Of a stretch of DNA of 21,385 nt, positions 11,421 to 20,305 are shown piece after piece. The position numbers and the translations under genes are program-made. The notes under the pieces are model-generated. The model had not been told where the DNA came from, made no database searches, and saw only the letters and a list, made by a program, of their open reading frames with translations. The DNA comes from Apostichopus californicus (taxonomy: Eukaryota; Echinodermata; Holothuroidea; Aspidochirotida; Stichopodidae). The stretch is from NCBI GenBank assembly GCA_020650975.1, contig JAIPMN010186138.1, forward strand, positions 1 to 21,385. The letters are read 5' to 3'. The stretch's first letter is position 1, and the number at the start of each line of letters is the position of its first letter.

Positions 11421-12326
11421 ATGATTCTAATACCAAAACCAAACAAAGACCGCACCAAAATCCAAAACTACCGACCAATCAGTCTCCTCCCAGCCTTAGG
11501 CAAGATTTTTGAAAGAATAATAGATAACCGCACCAGAAATCACCTAGAACTAAATGATCACTTCTCCCCCATCTCAATCAGGTTTCCGTACAAAAAAATC
11601 CACAATAAACCAAACCTTTCGCCTTTCCGAAGAAATTCGAATCGGCTTCATAAAAAACATTATACCACTGCCCTCTTCCTTGATGCCGAAAAGGCGTTTG
11701 ACAAAACTTGGCACAACGGCATAAGAATTAAGCTACTAAACTATAATCTCCCCTCCAATTACACCAGACTTCTTTCCTCTTTCCTTAGTGATCGCAACAC
11801 AAAAATATACTACAAAAACCAACAATCAATCCCTATTCCACTTCGTGCAGGCACCCCTCAAGGCGCTGTTCTCAGCCCCTTCCTCTACACCCTTTTTGTT
11901 AATGATCTAAACATCCCCCCTCTTTCAAATTGCAACTATAGTCAGTACGCTGACGATATAGCCATCTGGAGCACCAGTAAAAATATTCATATAACGGAAT
12001 TAAATCTCAAAAAAGCAATTACACATCTCGAAAACTGGTGCTCAATGTGGAGAGTTAAAATAAACCCCTCAAAATCTAACTTAGTCAATTTCTCCTTTAA
12101 AAACTCAAAATACCGTAACCATATTTCCAAAATAAATCTTTTTAACACTCCACTCACCGCCTCTCCCAATGCAACCTTCCTCGGTATCACTTTTGATAAT
12201 AAATTATCCTTTAACCTACACTGCAATAGAACTGCAGGACGCTGCTGGTCCCACCTTAAATACATCCAAATCCTCTCACACAAATATAATTTCCCTGCGA
12301 AAACCACTATCCAAATCTACAAATAA
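11421..12326 (+). pseudogene. LINE reverse transcriptase, fragment with internal frame changes
   Basis: RT copies element RNA at the nicked target site. Visible motifs in the 301-codon frame are PKPNKD (6-11), NYRPISLLP (17-25), FLDAEKAFD with a catalytic Asp (86-94), GTPQGAVLSP (144-153), YADD with the two catalytic Asp (176-179) and NPSKS (215-219). The frame also reads upstream of the ATG to about 11363, so the ATG is not a true start. Residues about 49-79 do not look like RT. The +1 frame over about 11566-11656 does (QSGFRTKKST and on), so two opposite frame changes sit at a C run and an A run. A third change follows the A run at about 12325. The frame ends at TAA 12324-12326. Confidence 0.85.
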
Positions 12327-12344
12327 AAAAAAAAACAATTCTCA

Positions 12345-12644
12345 GTTACGGAAGCATCTCCTTGCTTACCATTTCAAACTCCAATAAAACAAATTTTAAA
12401 TAGAATCCACTCCACAGCTTATCGCCTTGCCCTAAAAATCCCTTCTTATATAGGTACCTCTCACGTTCTCCTCGCAGGAAACACAAAATCCTTATTCACC
12501 CTACTCGTAGAATTTAATACCAAACTATACAAAAACAACTTAGAGAATGATCCATTGATCAATAAACTCCTATTGAAACACAATGTAGCATTAACTTACT
12601 TCCGATATAATCACCACATCTCTGTATTCAAACTTCTTACTTAA
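12345..12644 (+). pseudogene. LINE RT C-terminal part, out of frame
   Basis: After the poly-A frame break the element continues with LSYGS (about 12341-12356) and, one frame over, HSTAYRLALKIPSYIGTS and a further stretch ending ...HHISVFKLLT before TAA near 12642. These are typical of the region after the RT core in Jockey-like LINEs. At least two frame changes separate it from the main frame, so no complete polyprotein can be made. Confidence 0.7.
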
Positions 12645-12990
12645 AACCCCATCCCTATAGAAAATAGGAAATCCATTTCCTAAGTGGGTCTAGCCTCCAA
12701 ATTCCAGGTGTACTTATACACTAAGTACAATTCAAAAACTCCAACTAAGTAGCAACCACTTCCGACCCAAATAATAGAACCCGCTCTGTCTTAAATTCCC
12801 ACCTACTTAAAAATTCCTCCCCCTTAGTAATCCCTACCTAATTGGCTCTTCAGTTCTGCCATGCTGTTTATTTATGGCTTCTTTACAATGTTAATTGAAC
12901 AATACTTCACTTCTCAGCACCTCCCTGATTGAATAATAGACAACTTTCCCTAGAAAAAAAAGTGTCTATTCTACAAAAGTATTATATTAT

Positions 12991-13024
12991 CCCCCGTAGG
13001 ACCTCTTGCGAGGTTGATCAGGGG
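12991..13024 (+). other. predicted stem-loop at the LINE 3' end
   Basis: ACCTC (13001-13005) pairs with GAGGT (13010-13014) around a TTGC loop. Outside it CCCC (12991-12994) can pair with GGGG (13021-13024). It lies about 20 nt from the element's end, where several LINE families carry a hairpin recognised by their RT. Function here is inferred from position only. Confidence 0.5.
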
Positions 13025-13044
13025 TGAACTCCTTTATTTGATTT

Positions 13045-13056
13045 GAGTACTTACCC
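13045..13056. repeat. 3' target-site duplication of the LINE
   Basis: GAGTACTTACCC directly follows the TTTATTTGATTT tail and pairs with the copy at 11350-11361. Confidence 0.6.
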
Positions 13057-14960
13057 ATGCATACGTCCAATGAATGAGAACCTTATGTATAGAAGTTTTA
13101 TTGAGAATTTTCCATTTGCTCGACCCTTCAATGCGGCAAAAGTTTGGCATAAAAGTACATCGTTATGATTTTGAATACATACTACACAATTATTTAAACC
13201 AAAGTAGATTGTTTAAATCGTCAAGATGGAGTACTTAACGAAACTTTAAAATACAATTTTAAAGTAGCTTGCTGAAGCTTACTGCTGTGTGCCTCACCAT
13301 CAAATACATAAAATACACGCCAATGGTTTTTGTAAGAAACATCTTGTGTTAGAATGCTTGCTTTCTTTTGATTTAATTGAATTTTGTATCGCCTTTATTC
13401 CCTTTTTTTAAAGGTGAAAACTATTAGAAATCACTGTCACACTAATCAAATAAACTTTTTCCAGTAGTTTGACAAAACTCTCACTTTAACTCAATTTAAG
13501 TTCAATTGAGAAAAAAAAACAGTGCATAGCCAGACTTTCATTTCTGGGGGAGGGGTGGGGTGAGTCGGGGTGAGTGCGAGCAGCCTATTCATGACCGCTT
13601 CTGGTTGGATTGATCCAACGGCACCGAAGACGCCGGGGAGGCGCAAGGAGATCCCCACAGTCGAAGGCGTAACAGTTTGCTTTAGTGTAACAACGTATGC
13701 CTTATATTTGGAATTTCTGATCAATAAATTCTTATGGACCATTTATCATTCCTTGCGCATTTAACGTACTTTGAAGGTAGATCGTACAAAGTTATAGTTA
13801 TGGAATGATGAAGTTGTAACTATGGAAAGATTTTGGTAATCATGTCTGATTATATCTCTTACCATACTTCACAGCACGTTTAATTAGTAAATGAGGAAAT
13901 GTTGATAGGTTCTACGGTTTTGCAATATTGATAATGACGTGTAACAAACCGGTCAACTTTGAGCTTTTAAAAACTCGTGCGTAACTCTCCGATTTTAGCA
14001 TGAGCTGAAAGGACACATCACCTTTAACACCTGCCCAAACAATCTAAAGAAATTTTCAGACCAACACCGATACGAATTAAATGATCAACTTGAATTTTAT
14101 GTTCACTAAAATAAGAATAATTAGCCAGTGACGATTTGTCTGAGATCGTTCATATCAGTTGTATTATAATATATATAATACTCATATTAAGACACACTTA
14201 AAAGGTAATGTTGTGAAGTAAATCATTACATAACATAAAAACCGGCCTTTTATAGCTGTTATATTAGAAGTACAAAGCAACATGAACCGAAGACAAATTT
14301 CATATTATTATATTGATGTTTTGTTCTTTAAGCTGTATTTCGTTTCTCCTGATTAACTTTAAAATATTGTTAATAAGTGGTTGATACCTAAAGGTTCAAC
14401 AAGATTTAGCTACACTTTTCGTCCTTTGTTTGTCTTCATCATGTGTCCTTTCCTATTGTTGTTGTGAACTCCCCAGAACTTTAACTGTGCATGAGTTACA
14501 GTACTTTCCATGTTTGTTTGCAACAATATATTTTACTTAATTGCAAAGACAGGTCTTTGTATTCTAAATACACTTAATCTTTGCAGATTTGATCTATCCT
14601 ATCCATACCTATTGCATATGGAAGCAACGTACGTTTGACGAAAGTTGGGTTTGGATTATCAAGTCCAACTTTGCAAAAGTTGTTCGATTAAAGTATAAAG
14701 CACATTTGAATAACATTCTCTTTCTAGCGAATTCACACAATATTGAGACTATAAATTAGTGTAAGGTTTCTTCCATTAACAAATCTGTTAACTTTGGGGA
14801 ATCATGAACCTATATGTCACCAGATATAGGCTTAATGTGTCAATGGAGATTTCTAAAAATATAAAAGGTCACCATTATTTTAACAGCTATGGTAGAGGTG
14901 GTCGTACGTAATACTTTAAAAACGTCCGCAACATACCAAATAAGTCATAAACATCTCAGA
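13057..14960. other. non-coding with a small GC-rich island; no firm gene
   Basis: AT-rich DNA surrounds a GC-rich patch at about 13545-13680 in which both strands are open for 64-83 codons. Neither product shows a domain I can name. A small hairpin, AAAGTTGG (14641-14648) with CCAACTTT (14665-14672), is present. A TA-rich simple stretch lies around 14160-14180. Confidence 0.5.
13546..13570 (+). other. G-quadruplex motif
   Basis: Four runs of at least four G are separated by 1, 1 and 6 bases (GGGGG-A-GGGG-T-GGGG-TGAGTC-GGGG). This meets the strict G4 pattern. It opens the GC-rich island in an otherwise AT-rich region. No gene start is recognised next to it. Confidence 0.7.
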
Positions 14961-14962
14961 TT

Positions 14963-15424
14963 AAAGGTCATTGATCGAGCAAAGCGAAGGTTTTGCAGAT
15001 TTTATAGCACTAATTTAAGCGAATCACGAATACACTCGATGTAAGATTCCATTGATCAAAGGCAAACAAGTACTTCGTTTACTATGTGATATTTAGAATG
15101 ATAACTGGTCAAATACAACCTTATATTGATATACGACATGATAACGGTCTTAGGTTTGATATGATGAGAACAGAAAGACGGTAATAAGAAAAGTTGATAA
15201 GGATTTCACAACAAGGCAATAAACGTCTTGTATATTCTTGGTTTGATATCAAATATGCATTGAGTGAATTGACGCCAGGTCATCGATCGAGTGAAGCGAA
15301 CTTTTTGGAAATTGTATAGCACTAATTAAGGCAAATTACACGAGATGAAAGATTCCATTGATCAAAGGCAAACTAGTATTTGGTCTATTATATGACATTG
15401 AGACTGAAAATTGGTCCAATACAA
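14963..15424. repeat. two diverged copies of a dispersed repeat family
   Basis: Copy 1 (about 14963-15118) and copy 2 (about 15275-15424) share, in order, GGTCAT(T/C)GATCGAG, AAAGCGAA-like, TATAGCACTAATT, AAGATTCCATTGATCAAAGG and a final AATACAA. Between them lies CATGATAACGG...GACGGTAAT...GATAAGGATTT.ACAACAAGGCA (about 15137-15222), which recurs at 20510-20593 and 21246-21328. The family is non-coding and unnamed. Confidence 0.75.
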
Positions 15425-15599
15425 ATGTAAAGCTATTGGATACTTTTTTTTCTTTTTTACTTGAACATTCAAGATTACTTAAGATTACATTGGTTTTATC
15501 TCCAAGTTACAGATGTACTTGATGTATGCAAAGTTCACTTACGTCCACTGCATTTTGTGACTACAGGAAGTAGTCTTCACTATGCATTGCTTCACTTAC

Positions 15600-15858
15600 A
15601 TGCTTTCGGCATCCTTCATCTACTCCTGCGTTCAATGCAGCCCTAATTAAAATAACGTCATTTGATGTTTTGGACTCGACTTTACTATCCAGTCCGTAAA
15701 ATACCTTCTGAACAAACTCCCAAGACATAGAAACACTTAACGCAAACATGAAGAGCCTTTAATACTGTTTGCTGCTCTAATCCATGCCATTCCGCCACAA
15801 CGAAAATTTGATGGGCACCATCCCGATCACCGATTATTAAGACAAAAGATGGCGGTTC
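15600..15858 (-). pseudogene. frameshifted exon relic of an unnamed protein
   Basis: Minus from 15858 the frame reads EPPSFVLIIGDRDGAHQIF, VVAEWHGLEQQTVLKALHVC and VKCFYVLG. It then loses coherence, while the neighbouring frame continues SWEFVQKVFYGLDSKVESKT and SNDVILIRAALNAGVDEGCR, ending in KH at CAT|GTAAGTG, a strong donor (GT at 15599). The two halves join in sense at about 15722-15732, so a small indel broke one exon. The first part has TGA at 15861-15859 just upstream and no clear acceptor. The alternation of hydrophobic helices resembles an uncharacterised animal protein family with a 'YPxx...FVQKVF' type core, but I cannot name it. The foldback element at 16385 is its upstream neighbour. 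Confidence 0.5.
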
Positions 15859-16384
15859 TCAACTTCTTCCAAGTATTACGGCATATCGGTACCAACCTAC
15901 AACAAACAGAAAACAAAGTTGATAAACATAACACCGTTTCAAAAGACCTTTCCAAACTTTTTGAAAACAAATGCAACAGAACTTGTTTATCTAATTAGGC
16001 TACCCCATTGACATTCATTGCAAACCTAGTTCTATCCCTGCAAGCCCGCCTATAACTAGCCTAGGTGAAATTCTAACAAGACTTTCACCAGGGACAGGGC
16101 TTATATAAACAAAAACAGATTAATGTTATAGCCCTTACAAATAGACCTAGCCTAACTTGGTAGCAGTTTGACCTAACGTAAGTCTTGCAGGACTAGCATG
16201 TCGGGCTATGCATTAACAAAAACTGACAAATGTTGCAAACGTAAGTCAAAGCTAAATTTCTGTCGTAAACTGCGTAAAAACAGAAAACTTTTGTTTAGAG
16301 GCGATTCGCTCCATTTATAGGGCAGTAATTCAGATGGCGATAAAAATCATGACAACCGGTTTAACGATGGCCTAGCCTAGTCAT
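15859..16384. other. non-coding, no gene found
   Basis: Carries repeated CCTAGCCTAA/ACCTAACG-like words. A segment at about 16188-16218 (ACTAGCATG...GGCTATGCATTAAC) resembles the right edge of the foldback element at 16815-16850 in direct orientation. Confidence 0.5.
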
Positions 16385-16832
16385 GGCCAGCATCACATTA
16401 GCCTTCGAACAGGACTGTTCATTAAAGGTCTGCTTTATAGACCCCAACTATAGCACGCTATCATGGAAAAGTTTCTTGATATTACGTTATCGACCTGCCT
16501 TGGTCGTGAAAGGACCTCTTTTTACCAATTATTCTGCAACGCCTGCCGCATAATATTTCTTATGTAAGGGTCTTTGTGTATACGCTATATGATTAACTAC
16601 ACTGTAGAGTGGCATGGAAATATTTCCACACAGTGTTTACACAAAGAGCTTATTGGTGTTAAGAAGCTAAGCAGGCTAATGGTAACGTCTGAGATCGATT
16701 TACTACCCCGACAGGTCGATTACGTAATCACAAAACTTTCCTAGCTATAGCGTGTTATAATTGGAGCCAAGAAAGCAGACCGTTAATTTGAAGTACTACA
16801 CAGCCCTGCTCGACGGCTAGCATCATGCAGGC
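16385..16832. mobile_element. foldback (long inverted-repeat) element, ~450 bp
   Basis: The left arm 16385-16583 and right arm 16634-16832 are imperfect reverse complements along nearly their whole length, and both measure 199 bp. Matching blocks from outside in: CCTTCGAACAGG with CCCTGCTCGACGG; GGTCTGCTTTATAG with the complement of AAGAAAGCAGACC; CTATAGCACGCTAT with ATAGCGTGTTATA; TTACGTTATCGACCTGCC with GACAGGTCGATTACGTAA; TCTTTGTGTATAC with GTTTACACAAAGA. The ~50-bp centre holds GGAAATATTTCC. There is no coding capacity, which fits a foldback or MITE-type element. Target duplications were not identified. Confidence 0.7.
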
Positions 16833-17724
16833 TTATGCATTGCTAACGTTAGACCTACCCTAACGATAGGTCGCGCCCTGTTACTAGTGTTAGCCCCCTA
16901 TTTGTTAAGACAATGACATATATTTGGGATTTGAATATAAATAACATAGGCCAAGCCTTTCTACATCACAATCATGAAAACAAACTTTACCTTCAAATAT
17001 GTCATTCAGTGATGTTAGGATTTCATACTGTTAATTTTTTCTTAGACAAATGCATCCATTCTCCCTTGCCAGATGTGGTATTCAGTCAGTCTCCAGAAGT
17101 GCAAAAAGTGCTTTCTTTTCCTGTAGAATATGCACGGGGTTTCTTGACGTCACTTCTCATTAATATTTAATTACTATAGGTAAAACTTACCAACCATGGG
17201 GTTGCTAGTAATCAGCCTATGGGGCCTTGATGGTATCGAGACAGAGGCCTTTTCACTGGGTATAATTTCAAGCATAACTAGTTTGTGGAAATATGCAGGT
17301 TATACAACAAGTAATTAAAAATGACACCTGAGAGGGTATTTTGGCTTCAAAATGGCCACACAAAGCTCTAGTTCACCCACTGAAAGACAGCGGTTGCCAC
17401 TCTGACACCACGATGAGGTCAGCTTTGGGAGACTTCTGGTCAGAGAACTTTCTCTCTTAAGAATGACAAAACATTGGTTTTGGTCTCTTTGTGTCTCGTT
17501 CATATAACATAAACTTTTGTGACGTAAAACTGTTAGAAAATAGTAACAAGACAACAACAAATACTTTTAAACACTATGAAAAGACTTGAGGTAAAGCAGT
17601 AGGACGGAATGTTTAAATGAAGGCAAGTCCAGGAATGGCAAGAAAGTTTGGTCGAACAGTTAAAAAGTGCATGGATAAAATATATCACCCTATATAAGAT
17701 ATAAGAAAACAATTATATATGCTC
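16833..17724. other. non-coding, no firm gene
   Basis: An 85-codon plus frame (16913-17170) and an 81-codon minus frame (17560-17315) show no domain. At 17352 an ATG in good context (AAAATGG) opens MATQSSSSPTERQRLPL before a TGA, and the frame then stays open to about 17508. It might be a first-exon relic, but that is weak. Confidence 0.4.
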
Positions 17725-18404
17725 CCAGCAAAAAAAATGTACCCTAGTCTTACAGCGGTAAACTATGGTTAAAGTGGGGTAAAACATGGTAAATTTGCCA
17801 CAGTAGCCCTATAGAATAAACTTATGGTACATACTTATATTACTTTATAAATTTGTACTTACCACACACTGTAAAACTATTCAACTTTTAAATTGTTGTC
17901 ATGCATTTTTTGCAGCATATGGACCAAATCTGTTAATATTATGACGATATCATGACATACAGTATGAGTTGCTTTATTTAACGTTTCAACTAGCCCAATG
18001 ATGTTACAATCCACCAATGGGTGAACTTTAATGTATTTGTGGTGTTCTGATTATAATGAAGACAAGTAGGGAAAACTGTTGGGCAATTGGGATACAACTC
18101 TAGTAAATTTAGGGTAAAACTGTAGTACAATTAAGGTAAAACCATGGTACAACTAGGGTTTAACTTTGATACAGCTATAGGGTAAAATTGTGGTTACTTA
18201 GGGTAAAACTATGGTACACATAAGGTAAATTTGAGATAATCCATGGTGAAGATGAAATAGAAAGTGATAATAACCATGGCAAAATGTTGGTATGGTACTA
18301 TCGTAAAACTTTGGTAAAACGCATCCATGCAACCAAAATACCCCAGTCAAATTGTAGTGTTGTACCATAGTTTACCATGGAAAAAGGGTGGTATATTGCC
18401 CTGG
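17725..18404. mobile_element. non-autonomous element with inverted ends and an internal minisatellite
   Basis: GGTAAACTATGG (17757-17768) is repeated as its exact complement CCATAGTTTACC (18365-18376). Outside these, CCAGC (17725) and CCCTGG (18399-18404) also correspond, giving imperfect ~45-bp inverted ends. The interior has no coding frame. It is filled with degenerate units of about 22 bp built on GGTAAAACTATGGTAC. This is a MITE-like layout. No target-site duplication was recognised. Confidence 0.55.
18105..18260. repeat. degenerate ~22-bp minisatellite (GGTAAAACTATGGTAC core)
   Basis: Successive units start with AGGGTAAAACTGTAGTAC, AGGTAAAACCATGGTAC, AGGGTTTAACTTTGATAC, AGGGTAAAATTGTGGTTAC, AGGGTAAAACTATGGTAC and AAGGTAAATTTGAGATAA, spaced 21-23 bp apart. 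More diverged units lie on both sides, at about 17757-17800 and 18300-18320. Confidence 0.8.
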
Positions 18405-18937
18405 TTGGTGTGCGGTTATTATTTTCCGAGGCTACACTTCCTCTTCGGAGCTTGCATAATGTGTTAAAAGAAGATGAGTATTTTCTGCTCATATATTTCA
18501 GGGCTATAGTAATCATATAATAACTAGTATGAAGTATGTGGTGTGTACACTATAGTTTGATATGGGCGTTTTCCACGAACTAAAGCAATGTAAATCATTA
18601 CATGTACACACAGAGCCAATACAAAGTCCAAACATCTGTATTGCATAAAGCCGTGTTTTGCCGTAAGTTAAGACGTTGATTTTGACAAGACTAGTGCATT
18701 TCCAATCGCAAATTTAGTATCAATAAAAAGAGCAAAGTGTAACCTAGCCAATTGTACCAACAATGTGCACTTTTCTCCTGTAAAGAAGTCATCTCAAGGC
18801 AAATTTAACGGCACTATTTGTATTTTTTTGTAAAAATCACAACATTTTACATGTAAATATAAAAAAAACTGACATATTCAGCAACATTTTACAGGATTTT
18901 CCATTGATGGTAGTTATTGTTTTTGGTACGCTTGTCA
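18405..18937. other. non-coding, no gene found
   Basis: AT-rich DNA with A/T homopolymers around 18820-18870. No motif or clear repeat. Confidence 0.55.
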
Positions 18938-19640
18938 TGAATATTTACGATTGGCGGGCTTAAAATAGCAATCACTTTGCAACCAAATGACCGATTGTCT
19001 TCATACTTGGTATAATGATGTCAGTTGATAATAGGTACATGTTCATTTAGTCAAATTCAGCCTCATCATTCATGCATAGGCGGGGCTAGAATGTTATCAC
19101 AGTAAAAAGCTTGTCAGCACTATAAACTCAAACCAGCAAATTAAATTAATGTGATACTTGGTAGGTAGATGCCTCATGATATGCAGATGTGTCATAGTGC
19201 TTTAAGTTCCGATATCATGACTATTAATGAGTGGCCATGGGTTTTATATACAGTTCTTGAAATGACAGTATCTCTGCTTACCTTATGTCCGATTAGTTTA
19301 TACTTATTATGTTGATGTAACTATACATTGTGCACAATATAATAGCAAAAACACGTTTTACAACATTAATATTTTTGAGTTGGTGGGCTTAATTGTAAAT
19401 CGTAATAAACAGTTTGTAAGCACAATATATTAACAACCACCAGTTGAATCAATGTGATACTTGGTAGATAGATACCCTATGATAAATAGATAAGCCTTTT
19501 TGTTCTTGGTTCTCATTTCATGAATTTTAATGAGTGAGAAGAGCTTAACGTACATTTTGGGTTACACTGGTATGACGATTTTGGTACAAAAAAAGGACAT
19601 TTTCATGACGATTCCAACTGTATGTCATTGATATTCATCA
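18938..19640. repeat. decayed tandem repeat, 130-150 bp period, about five units
   Basis: A boundary motif of the type TCATGAATATTAATGAGTGGGCGGGGCTT recurs in degraded form near 18938, 19068, 19214, 19361, 19513 and 19625. Each unit's middle carries a TGATACTTGGTA..TAGATACC-like block, clearest at 19151-19176 and 19450-19477 (AATGTGATACTTGGTAG). The period drifts between about 112 and 152 bp. No open frame is conserved. Confidence 0.65.
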
Positions 19641-20305
19641 AATTGTAAGAAATGGCTTCGACACGCAAGGCGAGAACCAATGTTCCATGGTTTATATCCT
19701 AGGCATATTAGGTTTGTCACAATACATTAATACAGCCAACCGTGCTGTTTTTGTTTGCATATTATGAAGAATAATCACTTAACATAAAATTCTTAATCAG
19801 ATATCTGTGAAATAGTATGTCTTAATTAGCTGTTCACATTTACTTGGATAATACAATGTAAGTATATTGATATAAGCTTATGAGACCATAAAAGTTTACC
19901 TAATTTAATATTCATGCATGTATCTGTTTACAATATGTCACTAAATAGACTTTTCAACATGATAACTGATTCCTTGTACCTTCCTTTGCCGCATTAGTCA
20001 ATAGATAATTATCTTCGTTTTGGTGTGCAAACATTCATGAATATTAAACTGTATTGCTAACCACACTATGCATATGTTTAGCCATCGGAACCGCAAAATG
20101 TTTTTGTTTTTGAAAGTTCAAAATTAATTCTCAAAATATTCAGATCGTAAAAACAGCTTTCTCAGACATAGTAATTTACTATTTTGTTGTGCAGCAGGAA
20201 ATTATACATGGGTCTATGTTTACCAGATATGGGCATATTGTTCCAACGGTGATTTGTAAACATGACATTTCGTTGACTCGTTAAAGCTTTGTAGAGATCG
20301 CATCT
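19641..20305. other. non-coding; start of the right-hand repeat cluster
   Basis: ATTCATGCATG and ATTCATGAATATTAAA near 19908 and 20033 may be worn units of the preceding tandem repeat. From about 20100, GTTCAAAATTAATTC...GATCGTAAAAA and TTAAAGCTTTGTAGAGATCGCA resemble 20660-20735, so the dispersed repeat family probably begins here. Confidence 0.45.

Larger units (their letters stand above)
11362..13044 (+). mobile_element. 5'-truncated non-LTR retrotransposon (LINE, Jockey/CR1-like)
   Basis: The element starts inside the reverse-transcriptase region (LFNDLLRLGYFPTPWKFAK just before the first ATG). It contains the RT core, then a frameshifted RT C-terminal part, a 3' UTR with a stem-loop, and a TTTATTTGATTT tail. 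It lacks an endonuclease and any first ORF. This fits target-primed reverse transcription that stopped early. The flanking 11/12-bp duplication supports the borders. The clade is inferred from motif style only. It is inserted downstream of the CTR9 relic in the same orientation. Confidence 0.8.

Noticed and set aside
13491-13742. Minus-strand frame with LPGVFGAV, briefly suggestive of a Harbinger-type transposase
   Set aside because: Only one short word resembles that family. The expected following residues are absent.
14641-14672. 8-bp hairpin AAAGTTGG/CCAACTTT
   Set aside because: A single short hairpin in AT-rich DNA with no neighbouring gene.
16913-17170. 85-codon plus-strand open frame
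   Set aside because: No motif, and no acceptor or donor support that fits the frame.
17352-17510. ATG in good context opening MATQSSSSPTERQRLPL then TGA
   Set aside because: Could be a first-exon relic, but it is short, has a stop after 17 codons and no known similarity.
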